Shown piece by piece: positions 1 through 6,780 of a stretch of DNA of 56,169 nt. Under the pieces are notes generated by a model. It was not told where the DNA came from. It did not search any database and worked only from the letters and a program-made list of their open reading frames with translations. Origin of the DNA: CAZDVQ01 sp964508975 (GTDB taxonomy: Bacteria > Bacteroidota > Bacteroidia > Chitinophagales > Saprospiraceae); assembly GCA_964508975.1 (NCBI GenBank), contig CAZDVQ010000027.1, positions 1 to 56,169 on the forward strand. Reading direction: 5' to 3'. Position 1 is the first letter of the stretch, and each line of letters opens with the position of its first letter. The position numbers and the translations under genes are program-made.

Positions 1-12
1 GCTGGTATAGTA

Positions 13-64
13 CAAACCACAAGTACTGTGCGTGATTTAACGCTTAATGGCATTGTGCGCTAGG
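13..64 (+). repeat. Left copy of 52-bp terminal inverted repeat
   Basis: This segment, beginning CAAACCACAAGTACTG, is the reverse complement of the last 52 bases of the window (56118-56169) with one mismatch that I can see. On both sides it runs straight into a GC-rich R1 repeat. It probably belongs to a dispersed repeat at which the assembly stopped; it is not evidence that the 56 kb is a transposon. Confidence 0.85.
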
Positions 65-170
65 CATGTGCAGCGGTGGTGCGCAGCACCAGACCGCGAA
101 GCGGGCCGAGCGACAGCGAGCCGCGAAACGTAGCGGCCCCGAGCAACGCGAGGGGAAGCGCCCAAAAAAG
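61..170 (-). repeat. R1 mosaic GC-rich intergenic repeat (copy 1)
   Basis: Read on the minus strand it starts with a T-tract and GGGCG, then CGCTACG, GCTCGCTGTCGCTCGGCC and GCGGTCTGG, the modules shared by the other R1 copies. It lies downstream of corA, with the T-tract facing the end of that gene. Confidence 0.75.
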
Positions 171-216
171 AACAAATGATAAAAAGAGCAATTGATAAAA
201 TGACTATAACTCCCCC

Positions 217-237
217 GTTCATAGTTCATCGTTCTCT
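217..237. repeat. Heptamer array H1 (3 units)
   Basis: GTTCATA, GTTCATC and GTTCTCT follow one another with period 7. The array touches the stop codon of corA at 236. Confidence 0.5.
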
Positions 238-1183
238 ACAGCATTTTATTCCGCCGGAAGATATACACCAGCGAAATCGAGAATAAGAAGGCAAAGGTGA
301 TGATGGCCCAGAACGCGTATGGCCAGTCCGACATGGGGAGGCTGACGTTCATGCCGTAAAAACTAGCTACTAAGGTAGGTACCATCAACACGATCGTGAT
401 GAGCGTGAGCCGCTGCATGACTTGGTTCAGGTTGTTCGAGATGATGGACGCGAAGGTATCCATGGTGCCCGAAAGGATGTTGGAATATATATTGGCCATC
501 TCTTGGGCCTGGTTGATGTCGATGATGGCGGCCTCTAGCATGTCGGTTTTGTTCTCGTCGTGCTTGATGCCCAACAAGTCGAGACGCTGGATTTTCATCA
601 TCAACAAGGCGTTGGCACTCAAGGAAGTGACGAAGTACACGAACGATTTTTCGATAGATAGCAGCTTGAGCAATTCTTTGTTCCGACTTGAATCGTACAG
701 CTCTTGCTCAATGGCGTTGCGGCGCACGTTTAGGTCTTTCAAACAGCTGAGGAAACGGATAACGTTCTGCTCAAACAACAACAACACGAAGTTTGAACGG
801 TCGGCAGGGTCGAAATTACGGATTTTCTGCTCCACGAAGCGCTGTAACACGGGGTTCTCGTAAGAGGTAATCGTGAGGATAAAATCGGGCAGGATGATGA
901 TACCAATAGGCACCGTGATGTACAAGGGTGCACTCTCGTCGTCGTTGGTATTGATGATAGGCGTGTTCACCACCAGCAGCAATACGTCGTCTTCCAACTC
1001 GTAACGCGAGCGTTCGTCAATATCCAGCGAGTCCGTCAAGAAGTCTAGCGGGATATCCAGCTCAGTGGCAATCTGCTCCAACTCTTCATAATTGAAAGGA
1101 GGGGTGATGTTGATCCAACATCCCCTGTTGAGCTTTTCTTGCTCAACGAGCTCGCCGCCTTTCCTGTTGTAGTAGTGAATCAT
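236..1183 (-). CDS. corA: CorA-family magnesium/divalent cation transporter
   Basis: Predicted inner-membrane channel for Mg2+ and related divalent cations. The 315-residue protein has the CorA layout: a long, acidic cytoplasmic N-terminal part, a helical stalk, and two C-terminal membrane helices. The selectivity motif YGMN at 276-279 sits at the end of the first helix, and the second helix ends in the basic tail FRRNKML. Length is normal for the family. The start at 1183 is the first ATG of the conserved N-terminal region. The gene stands alone, with a possible promoter about 85 bases upstream and an R1 repeat downstream. Family assignment is secure; the transported ion is inferred from the family. 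Confidence 0.95.
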   Translation of the reverse strand: MIHYYNRKGGELVEQEKLNRGCWINITPPFNYEELEQIATELDIPLDFLTDSLDIDERSRYELEDDVLLLVVNTPIINTNDDESAPLYITVPIGIIILPDFILTITSYENPVLQRFVEQKIRNFDPADRSNFVLLLFEQNVIRFLSCLKDLNVRRNAIEQELYDSSRNKELLKLLSIEKSFVYFVTSLSANALLMMKIQRLDLLGIKHDENKTDMLEAAIIDINQAQEMANIYSNILSGTMDTFASIISNNLNQVMQRLTLITIVLMVPTLVASFYGMNVSLPMSDWPYAFWAIITFAFLFSISLVYIFRRNKML

Positions 1184-1269
1184 GAAGCGTGGTGGTTCGG
1201 AGTGGTGCTTGGTAGTGTTGGCTTGCGCTGCTGTGCGCTATGCTAAACATGCCGGTGCCCTACCGTGCG

Positions 1270-1277
1270 CAAAAGTA
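1270..1277 (-). promoter_or_regulatory. Possible -7 box of corA
   Basis: On the minus strand this reads TACTTTTG, matching the Bacteroidota -7 consensus TAnnTTTG. I see no convincing -33 TTTG at the usual distance, so this rests on one box only. Confidence 0.35.
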
Positions 1278-1353
1278 AGGAAATCAAGGCACATAATGCC
1301 ATATCATTCCGATATTACCACATCGGTCAGCGAAGTATCAGCGAAATACTTAA

Positions 1354-1821
1354 CTACTTCAAGTAGGCTGAATACATCCAAACCAATTTCTCTTGCTGGC
1401 GGATATAGTCGCTCATCAAGGCGTTGGTGCCTTCGTCGCCGGCCTCGGCAGAGAGTTCCAAGAGGGCGCGTTCTTGTAGTAAAAGTTGTGAAAAACCATC
1501 CAAAACGAGTTTCACGGCTTCTTTGCCATTAGATACACCTTTGGCTTCTTTGATGCTGGCGGTGTTCAGGTAGTCGGTATAACTATGTATTGGCGTGTGC
1601 CCAAGGGTTAGTATACGCTCGGCAATCTCGTCTATTTTAAGGAAGGCGTCGTTGTAGAGTTCTTCAAATTTGAGGTGTAACTCAAAGAATTTCTCACCGG
1701 TAATATTCCAGTGGAAACCACGGGCGTTGATGTAAAATAACTGGTAGTTGGCCAGCAATGCGTTGAGGTTTTCTGCCAACTGGGCAGACAGGGTGGTGTC
1801 GAGTCCTATTGCGGATTTCAT
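1354..1821 (-). CDS. dps: Dps-family ferritin-like DNA-protection protein
   Basis: Predicted iron-storing, DNA-protecting mini-ferritin that forms a 12-mer and oxidises Fe2+ with peroxide. The 155-residue length is typical. The ferroxidase ligands have canonical spacing: H37 in FHWNITG, then D64 and E68 in KIDEIAERI, the same 27- and 4-residue steps as E. coli Dps H51/D78/E82. It lies next to an exported glutathione peroxidase on the same strand, which fits a peroxide-defence neighbourhood, but a 120-bp heptamer array separates the two genes and I see no proof of a shared transcript. Confidence 0.95.
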   Translation of the reverse strand: MKSAIGLDTTLSAQLAENLNALLANYQLFYINARGFHWNITGEKFFELHLKFEELYNDAFLKIDEIAERILTLGHTPIHSYTDYLNTASIKEAKGVSNGKEAVKLVLDGFSQLLLQERALLELSAEAGDEGTNALMSDYIRQQEKLVWMYSAYLK

Positions 1822-1829
1822 TTTGTGTT

Positions 1830-1947
1830 AGTTGATAGTTTATAGTTGGTGGTTGGTAGAGTATAGCGTAGATAGTTTGTAGTTGATAAATAATGCACAA
1901 ACTGGACGTGAAAACTATCAACTACAAACTATCTACTAATAACTATT
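1830..1947. repeat. Heptamer array H2 (inverted arms)
   Basis: The left arm runs AGTTGAT, AGTTTAT, AGTTGGT, GGTTGGT and on; the right arm runs AACTATC, AACTACA, AACTATC, TACTAAT, AACTATT. Both keep period 7 and are complementary, so the array could fold into a long imperfect hairpin. It fills the spacer between dps and the peroxidase gene and reaches into the latter's stop codon. Confidence 0.7.
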
Positions 1948-2497
1948 TAATGGCTTGCTCAATCGCTTTCTTGATCGAGGCATCGTCGGGTTTGGTTTTT
2001 GGTGCGAAAGACGTAATGAGTTTACCATCTTTACCGATGAGGAACTTCTGGAAATTCCAGCTTACGGCTGCGTCCAACACACCATTCTTCGATTTTTGGG
2101 TCAAAAACTGGTACAAGGGGTGCATTTTGTCGCCCTTCACAGAAATTTTAGAAAAAATAGGGAAGGTTACGTTATACTTGCTTGTGCAAAAAGTCTTGAT
2201 TTCGGAATCTTTACCGGGCTCTTGGCCCATGAAGTCGTTGGCCGGGAAGGCTAGAATCACAAAACCTTTGTCTTTGTAAGTTTCATAAAGGTCTTGCAGG
2301 CCATCGTATTGTGGGGTTAAGCCGCACTTGCTGGCTACGTTAACCACCATCACGACCTTGCCTTTAAATTGGCTGAGCGACACTTCCTTGCCGTCGATGT
2401 CTTTCATCTTGAAGTCGTAAAACTTGGTTTGGGCGGCAAGGTTAAATGCCATGAAAAAGGCTACTGTAAATGCGCCCCAGCTGATTATTTGTTTCAT
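1943..2497 (-). CDS. Exported glutathione peroxidase-family thiol peroxidase
   Basis: Predicted periplasmic or secreted peroxidase that reduces hydroperoxides with a cysteine active site. Residues 1-22 form a signal peptide ending in LAAQ. The catalytic motif SKCGLTPQY has its Cys at 58; Q92 (in MGQEPG), a likely resolving C104 and the WNFQKFLI motif are all present. Length (184 residues) is a standard Gpx plus a signal peptide. Bacterial enzymes of this type usually use thioredoxin-like donors rather than glutathione, so the name describes family, not reductant. A second, cytosolic paralogue lies at 34346-34843. Downstream is heptamer array H2. Confidence 0.92.
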   Translation of the reverse strand: MKQIISWGAFTVAFFMAFNLAAQTKFYDFKMKDIDGKEVSLSQFKGKVVMVVNVASKCGLTPQYDGLQDLYETYKDKGFVILAFPANDFMGQEPGKDSEIKTFCTSKYNVTFPIFSKISVKGDKMHPLYQFLTQKSKNGVLDAAVSWNFQKFLIGKDGKLITSFAPKTKPDDASIKKAIEQAIK

Positions 2498-2615
2498 AAT
2501 TGAAGGTTGTAAATGAGTTTTATGCGTTAATGCAGGCCTAGTCTAAACCTGCCCACTTAAAACAGCATAAGCCCGAGATTGTTTAGGGAGGGGGGCTTAA
2601 TACGCTGCTCTAGAT

Positions 2616-2691
2616 TGCGCCTCCCCCCGCCGCGTTGCGTCGACCCCCTCCACTGCACAGCCTGCTGCGCGGCTGCTAGTAGCGGGGGTTG
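2616..2691 (+). repeat. R2 GC-rich intergenic repeat (copy 1)
   Basis: It contains GCGCCTCCCCCC, GACCCCCTCCACTGCACAG and GTAGCGGGGGTTG in this order. The same three blocks occur inverted at 9505-9579. The stretch between the peroxidase and cytochrome genes (2498-2735) otherwise holds only this repeat and a heptamer array. Confidence 0.7.
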
Positions 2692-2712
2692 ATTTGAGAT
2701 GTGAGCTATTTT

Positions 2713-2747
2713 TCTCACAACTTATATCTCACAACTTACATCTTAGA
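2713..2747. repeat. Heptamer array H3 at the 3' end of the cytochrome gene
   Basis: Units TCTCACA, ACTTATA, TCTCACA, ACTTACA and TCTTAGA follow with period 7. The stop codon and last codons of the cytochrome gene are inside the array. Confidence 0.6.
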
Positions 2748-4652
2748 TCTCCCCAGTGCTGCTTGGGCCTCCAGGTTGTTGGGATTTATTTTCAGCACGC
2801 GTTTCAGCAGGAGTTCGGCGTTCTTGTTGTCTTTTTTCAGCAAGCGTAAAGCAGCTTTGTTCACCAAGGCCTGCTCGTAATCAGGGTTAAGGCTCAAGGC
2901 TTGGTCGTAATAGCGTTCGGCAATATCAAATTTGCCTTGTAGGGCGTTGAGGTAGCCCATGTTTTGAAGGGCTACGGCGTGCTTGGGGTTTTCTTGCAGG
3001 ATAAACTGGAAGGTCTCCAAGGCCTTAGGGTATGATTGCAACTGAACCAGAACTATACCGTGCTTTTGCCTGAAATCCAGCTGGTATGGCATCAATTTTA
3101 CAGCACGTTCAAAGTACAGGGCGGCTTGCCTAAAATCGTTTAGCTTGAAGTAGGCCTCGCCAATGCGGTAGGCTGTCCAGGCATCTTTAATATCGGCCAC
3201 GGCTACCAGCGGCGATTCTAGCAGCAAATCATTGTAGGCGCCCTTCAGGTATAGCAAATGCACCTTGGTATTGAATTTCTGTATTGCCTTGGCTTTCGAT
3301 TTGTTGAGGTAATAGTTGGCTGAGTCGAGCATCACGGGCTCGCTCACAAACTTTTCGTAGAGGGCCAGGTAGCCTTGGGCCATTTCAAGGTCCGATGCGT
3401 TGGGTTTGGTCAAACATTGTAAACCCAGGAATGCATTGCCTTTTCCATCCGGCATTTTAGGTTTGCCTTTGATATTGTCCTTGGCCATGTAGTGGTCGGT
3501 AATCGTTACGTGTGGTATATCGATACTGCCCGAGCGTGGCATATGGCAACCAACGCAGTTGTCGGACTGTGCCTTGCGCTCGGCGGCTGGTGCCGAGCAA
3601 AGTACTTTTTTCGGACTGTCGTGGCAGTTCTGGCAAGCCTTGTTGTACACCGATTTATCGGTACTCTTGATGCTTTTATGCGGGTTGTGGCAGGTTATAC
3701 AGCTCAAATCCTCCGATTTTAGGAAGCAGTTACTCAGCCGCAGGCGGTCGGCCTGCGAGGCCATGATAAAGCGCTCGTTCGAGTTCTGGTAACGCGGCAG
3801 GAATACTTGCATAATCTCCGACAAGCGCATGCCCGGTTTGAAATCGTAAAAGCTTTTGCCCTCGTTCAGCACGGCGATACCTTGCAAATGGCAGCGTTGA
3901 CAAAGGTCCATCTGGTAATCGCGGGGCAAATGCCTCGGGTTTACAATCGAGTAATCCACCATTTTGGCGGTATCTACTAGTATGCCAGCCAGTTTTTCCT
4001 GCACGTGCAAGGCGCCAGGGCCGTGGCATCGCTCACATTCAATACCCCTGGGCACTTCTAAAAATTTATTTTCAGAACCTACTTGTTGGGTGGGTAGGTG
4101 GTTGTGGCAAGTTAAGCACTCGCTAGCAATGATGCGGTTAAACCTGCTGTTGGCACCGTTTTCAAAGCCTGGGGCCAGGTCCCATTTTTGCGTCTGGGTA
4201 TAAAAAGTAATGGGCGCTTGGAACAAATAACCGTTAATGTCCAGCAAGTGCGAGTTGGTGTGCTGCCCCGAGCCAATGATATAGCTCACCTTTTCGATTC
4301 GGCTATGCACGGTGTCGCCATTTTCAAGCCTGAACTCCTTGATATACAGCACACTATCTTTAAAAAACGGTTTGTAGTAAAAGTTCAAAACCGAGTCGTA
4401 CACCAGGCTATGATGGTCAAACACGGCATCGCTTTTCTCGTGGCTGGCCCAGTCAAAAGAGCGGCCCATACCTGTTTGCATATACGTGTCGTATACATCG
4501 GCGTGGCACGAGCGGCATTGTTGCATGCCCACGTAAGCCACCGAATCGTTCACGGTACGGAATTTAGCTACATCGCCAGCACCTTGCCGACTGCAAAAAG
4601 CTATCAAAAATGTGCCTAAAGCCAAGGCTGCAAAGTAAAATATCTTTTTCAT
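2736..4652 (-). CDS. Seven-haem c-type cytochrome with C-terminal TPR domain
   Basis: Predicted periplasmic multihaem electron carrier or reductase. The 638-residue protein has a signal peptide ending near LIAFC (C20), which resembles a lipobox but has an unusual Phe before the Cys. Seven CXXCH haem sites are visible at 46-50, 179-183, 206-210, 251-255, 318-322, 340-344 and 366-370. The last part, roughly 485-638, is made of tetratricopeptide repeats, as in cytochrome c554-like TPR fusions. Its substrate cannot be read from the sequence, and no cytochrome-maturation or quinol-oxidase gene is nearby. The start codon is followed directly by the signal peptide. A TATCTTTA box lies only a few bases upstream. 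Confidence 0.9.
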   Translation of the reverse strand: MKKIFYFAALALGTFLIAFCSRQGAGDVAKFRTVNDSVAYVGMQQCRSCHADVYDTYMQTGMGRSFDWASHEKSDAVFDHHSLVYDSVLNFYYKPFFKDSVLYIKEFRLENGDTVHSRIEKVSYIIGSGQHTNSHLLDINGYLFQAPITFYTQTQKWDLAPGFENGANSRFNRIIASECLTCHNHLPTQQVGSENKFLEVPRGIECERCHGPGALHVQEKLAGILVDTAKMVDYSIVNPRHLPRDYQMDLCQRCHLQGIAVLNEGKSFYDFKPGMRLSEIMQVFLPRYQNSNERFIMASQADRLRLSNCFLKSEDLSCITCHNPHKSIKSTDKSVYNKACQNCHDSPKKVLCSAPAAERKAQSDNCVGCHMPRSGSIDIPHVTITDHYMAKDNIKGKPKMPDGKGNAFLGLQCLTKPNASDLEMAQGYLALYEKFVSEPVMLDSANYYLNKSKAKAIQKFNTKVHLLYLKGAYNDLLLESPLVAVADIKDAWTAYRIGEAYFKLNDFRQAALYFERAVKLMPYQLDFRQKHGIVLVQLQSYPKALETFQFILQENPKHAVALQNMGYLNALQGKFDIAERYYDQALSLNPDYEQALVNKAALRLLKKDNKNAELLLKRVLKINPNNLEAQAALGRSKM

Positions 4653-4710
4653 GCGATAAAGATACAGAATAACGTTATGCTGGTTTTGTTCAACGTTGGA
4701 GTTTTTTATT

Positions 4711-4822
4711 TTTTGGGCGCCCCGGCGCTGCGCGCCGTCGCTACGCTACGCAGCTCGCTAATCGCTCGGCCCGCGTTGCGGTCTGGCCCTGCGGGCCACT
4801 GCTCCGCATCGCTGGCGCGGAA
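4711..4822 (+). repeat. R1 mosaic GC-rich intergenic repeat (copy 2)
   Basis: It begins TTTTGGGCGC, followed by a GGCGCTGCGCGCC hairpin, CGCTACGCTACGCAGCTCGC, TCGCTCGGCCCGC, GCGGTCTGG and CATCGCTGGCGCGG. The 755-base gap 4653-5407 holds two R1 copies, other hairpins and two short tandem arrays, and no credible gene. Confidence 0.8.
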
Positions 4823-4845
4823 CCCGCTGCTTTGCAGCGGGTTTT
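4821..4845 (+). terminator. Terminator-like hairpin at the end of R1 copy 2
   Basis: CCCGCTGC and GCAGCGGG form an 8-bp stem with a TTT loop, preceded by AA and followed by TTTT. No gene on the plus strand ends just upstream, so its use as a terminator is doubtful. Confidence 0.4.
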
Positions 4846-4880
4846 GATTATGAATTGTGAATTATTAATTATTATGATGA
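4846..4880. repeat. Heptamer array H4
   Basis: Units GATTATG, AATTGTG, AATTATT, AATTATT and ATGATGA follow with period 7, directly after the hairpin at 4821-4845. Confidence 0.6.
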
Positions 4881-4929
4881 ACCACCACGTCTGCGCAGAT
4901 TTGCGATAATCTGCCCGTAAAAATATCAA

Positions 4930-5005
4930 GCTCCCCACGCGAGCGTATGCGAGTGGGGGGATGTCACAAGCGCCAGCGCAGTGACAGGGGGGCAGACGGG
5001 CGCAA
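4930..5005. repeat. Paired hairpins in the long spacer upstream of the DUF937 gene
   Basis: CCCCAC (4933) pairs with GTGGGG (4953), and TGTCAC (4962) pairs with GTGACA (4981); each stem is followed by a run of G. The arrangement resembles the other GC-rich intergenic families but I found no second copy in this window. Confidence 0.45.
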
Positions 5006-5068
5006 GGCTAGCAATAAATGAAAAGTAGGATGATGAGTTCATTATACATTTCAGCAATGCTGCCGTTT

Positions 5069-5116
5069 GATGTGAGGATGTGAGGATGTGAGGATGCGGA
5101 AATGTGAGGATGTGGA
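5069..5116. repeat. Octamer tandem array (6 units)
   Basis: Three exact GATGTGAG units are followed by GATGCGGA, AATGTGAG and GATGTGGA, period 8 throughout. It is the only octamer array among several heptamer arrays. Confidence 0.75.
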
Positions 5117-5169
5117 GATAAACTAATACCTACTCTGCACTCAGCCCTCTGCGCTCATAACTAGCATCT

Positions 5170-5278
5170 GGCCTAGCAGCCTGTAGGGCAGCCGCAAAGC
5201 GGCTGGTGCGCAGCACCGAGGCGAACAGCCGAGCCCGAAAGGGTGCGCCGCCGCAAAGCGGCGGAGGCCCCAAAAAAT
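5170..5278 (-). repeat. R1 mosaic GC-rich intergenic repeat (copy 3)
   Basis: Read on the minus strand it begins with a T-tract, GGGGCC and a CCGCCGCTTTGCGGCGG hairpin, then GGGCTCGGCTGTTCGCC, GGTGCTGCGCACC and AGCCGCTTTGCGGCT hairpins. Bases 5279-5407, up to the next gene, hold nothing I recognise. Confidence 0.75.
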
Positions 5279-5407
5279 AATCATAGTCGAGGACCACGGC
5301 CTAATTTCAAGAAAAAATAATGAGACTTTTTTTCCTTTATCCGTATTAATGCAGTATTTTGCCTTGAATTTAAACAACCACTCCTTTACCCGTTAAATTA
5401 CTACGAC

Positions 5408-6013
5408 ATGTCTTTCAACTTAATGGACCTCGTTAAACAAAACCTTTCTGCTGACGCTGTTGGCCAAATTGCACAAACCGTTGGTATCGACCAAGGTACT
5501 GCAAACAACGCCATCGGTGCTATTTTGCCCATGTTGGTAAGCGGATTGGCTAATAACGCCAGCACCGAGCAAGGTGCTGCAGGCCTCATGGCTGCCCTTG
5601 ACCGCGACCACGACGGTAGCGTGCTCAACGACGTGATGGGCTTTTTTGGTAGTGCCGAGCCACGCACCAAAGCCGAAGAAGGCGATAAAATTGTAAACCA
5701 CATCCTTGGCGATAAAACCGAGCCAGCTGCTCAAGGTATCGGTCAGGCTTTTGGTATCCAACCAGGCCAAGCCATGCAATTGTTCTCTAAATTGGCCCCA
5801 CTCGTGATGGGTGCCCTTGGCTCGCAGAAAAAAGCTGGTGGCCTCGACCTCGGCGCGCTCGTGAGCATGTTGACCGCACAAAAACAAACGGCTAATGCAC
5901 AGGCGCCTTCACAGTTGTCGGGCTTGTTAAGCATGCTTGACCGCAACAAAGACGGCAACGTTGTAGATGACGTTATCGGTATGCTCGGCGGCTTGTTCGG
6001 CGGCAAAAAATAG
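5408..6013 (+). CDS. DUF937 protein with two EF-hand-like calcium loops
   Basis: Member of the DUF937 (YidB-like) family, function unknown. The 201-residue protein lacks a signal peptide. Its helical, Ala/Gly-rich sequence contains two loops that look like EF-hand or dockerin calcium sites: D65-R-D67-H-D69-G-S-V-L-N-D75 and D178-R-N180-K-D182-G-N-V-V-D-D188. Both loops are followed by the same VMGF/VIGM-type hydrophobic helix, suggesting an internal duplication. The C terminus is GGLFGGKK. The gene is alone, with a strong terminator 23 bases downstream. Calcium binding is my inference from the loops; the family name is secure. Confidence 0.85.
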   Translation: MSFNLMDLVKQNLSADAVGQIAQTVGIDQGTANNAIGAILPMLVSGLANNASTEQGAAGLMAALDRDHDGSVLNDVMGFFGSAEPRTKAEEGDKIVNHILGDKTEPAAQGIGQAFGIQPGQAMQLFSKLAPLVMGALGSQKKAGGLDLGALVSMLTAQKQTANAQAPSQLSGLLSMLDRNKDGNVVDDVIGMLGGLFGGKK

Positions 6014-6036
6014 TACTCCTCCAACAAAAGCGATAT

Positions 6037-6076
6037 ACGGTAGCTGGGCCTCGGCCTGGCTACCGTTTTTTTGTTT
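6037..6076 (+). terminator. Rho-independent terminator of the DUF937 gene
   Basis: ACGGTAGC (6037-6044) pairs with GCTACCGT (6059-6066), with a GC-rich loop that can itself pair, followed by a run of seven T. The T-run overlaps the -33 box of the upp promoter. Confidence 0.88.
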
Positions 6077-6100
6077 TCTCAATCCTTAGCCCTATCTTTG
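6070..6100 (+). promoter_or_regulatory. Bacteroidota-type promoter of upp
   Basis: TTTG at 6070-6073 is followed by exactly 19 bases and TATCTTTG at 6093-6100, a full match to the Bacteroidota primary sigma-factor consensus. The predicted transcript would begin about 20 bases before the upp ATG. Confidence 0.85.
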
Positions 6101-6126
6101 TACGGCTCATCAAATAAACCGTACCC

Positions 6127-6777
6127 ATGCTACACGATTTAAGCCAACAGTCCTCGGTGCTCAACGTTTACCTCGCTGAAATGCGCGATGTCAACGTGCA
6201 ACATGACACCATGCGCTTCCGGAAAAACTTGGAACGTGTAGGGCGTTTCATCGCTTACGAAATCAGCAAAACCTTTACCTATGCTTCCCAGGAGGTTGAA
6301 ACACCCCTTGGCATCGCATCGGTTCCAGTACCGAGCGACCAAGTGGTGCTGGCCACCATCATGCGTGCGGGCCTGCCCATGCACCAAGGCATGATCGAGG
6401 TGTTTGACCACGCGGGCAACGCCTTCGTGTCGGCATACCGCAAACACCACAAAGACGGTACTTTTGAGATAAACCTCGAATACGTTTCATGCCCGAGTAT
6501 CGACGATAAAATCATTATCCTCAGCGACCCCATGCTGGCCACCGGGGCTTCAATGGTCATGGCCGCCAAAGCGCTCATGCGCCACGGTACACCCAAGGCT
6601 ATCCACCTCGTGTCGGTACTCGCCGCCGTAGATGGTGTCGAGTACGTTCGGCGCATGTTGCCGCAGGCGCATATCTGGACGGCTGCCATCGACGAGGAAC
6701 TAACCGCCCGCTCGTATATCGTGCCCGGCCTCGGCGATGCCGGCGACCTTGCTTTCGGGGCCAAGCTACAAGAATAA
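6127..6777 (+). CDS. upp: Uracil phosphoribosyltransferase
   Basis: Cytosolic pyrimidine-salvage enzyme making UMP from uracil and PRPP. The 216-residue length is typical. RAGLPM at 80-85 belongs to the type I phosphoribosyltransferase fold, SDPMLATGAS at 133-142 is the PRPP loop, and YIVPGLGDAGDLAFG at 197-211 is the uracil-binding signature of UPRTs. It has its own full promoter and is followed after only three bases by a flippase gene on the same strand, so the two are probably co-transcribed, although I see no functional link. Confidence 0.96.
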   Translation: MLHDLSQQSSVLNVYLAEMRDVNVQHDTMRFRKNLERVGRFIAYEISKTFTYASQEVETPLGIASVPVPSDQVVLATIMRAGLPMHQGMIEVFDHAGNAFVSAYRKHHKDGTFEINLEYVSCPSIDDKIIILSDPMLATGASMVMAAKALMRHGTPKAIHLVSVLAAVDGVEYVRRMLPQAHIWTAAIDEELTARSYIVPGLGDAGDLAFGAKLQE

Positions 6778-6780
6778 ACG

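Noticed and set aside
5141..5377. Open frames lying in GC-rich repeats (also near 8248-8433, 9434-9696, 25279-25533, 28368-28601, 41191-41397, 45517-45769, 47506-47816)
   Set aside because: They translate R1 or R2 repeat DNA into Arg/Ala/Pro-rich strings, differ between copies and have no start signals.
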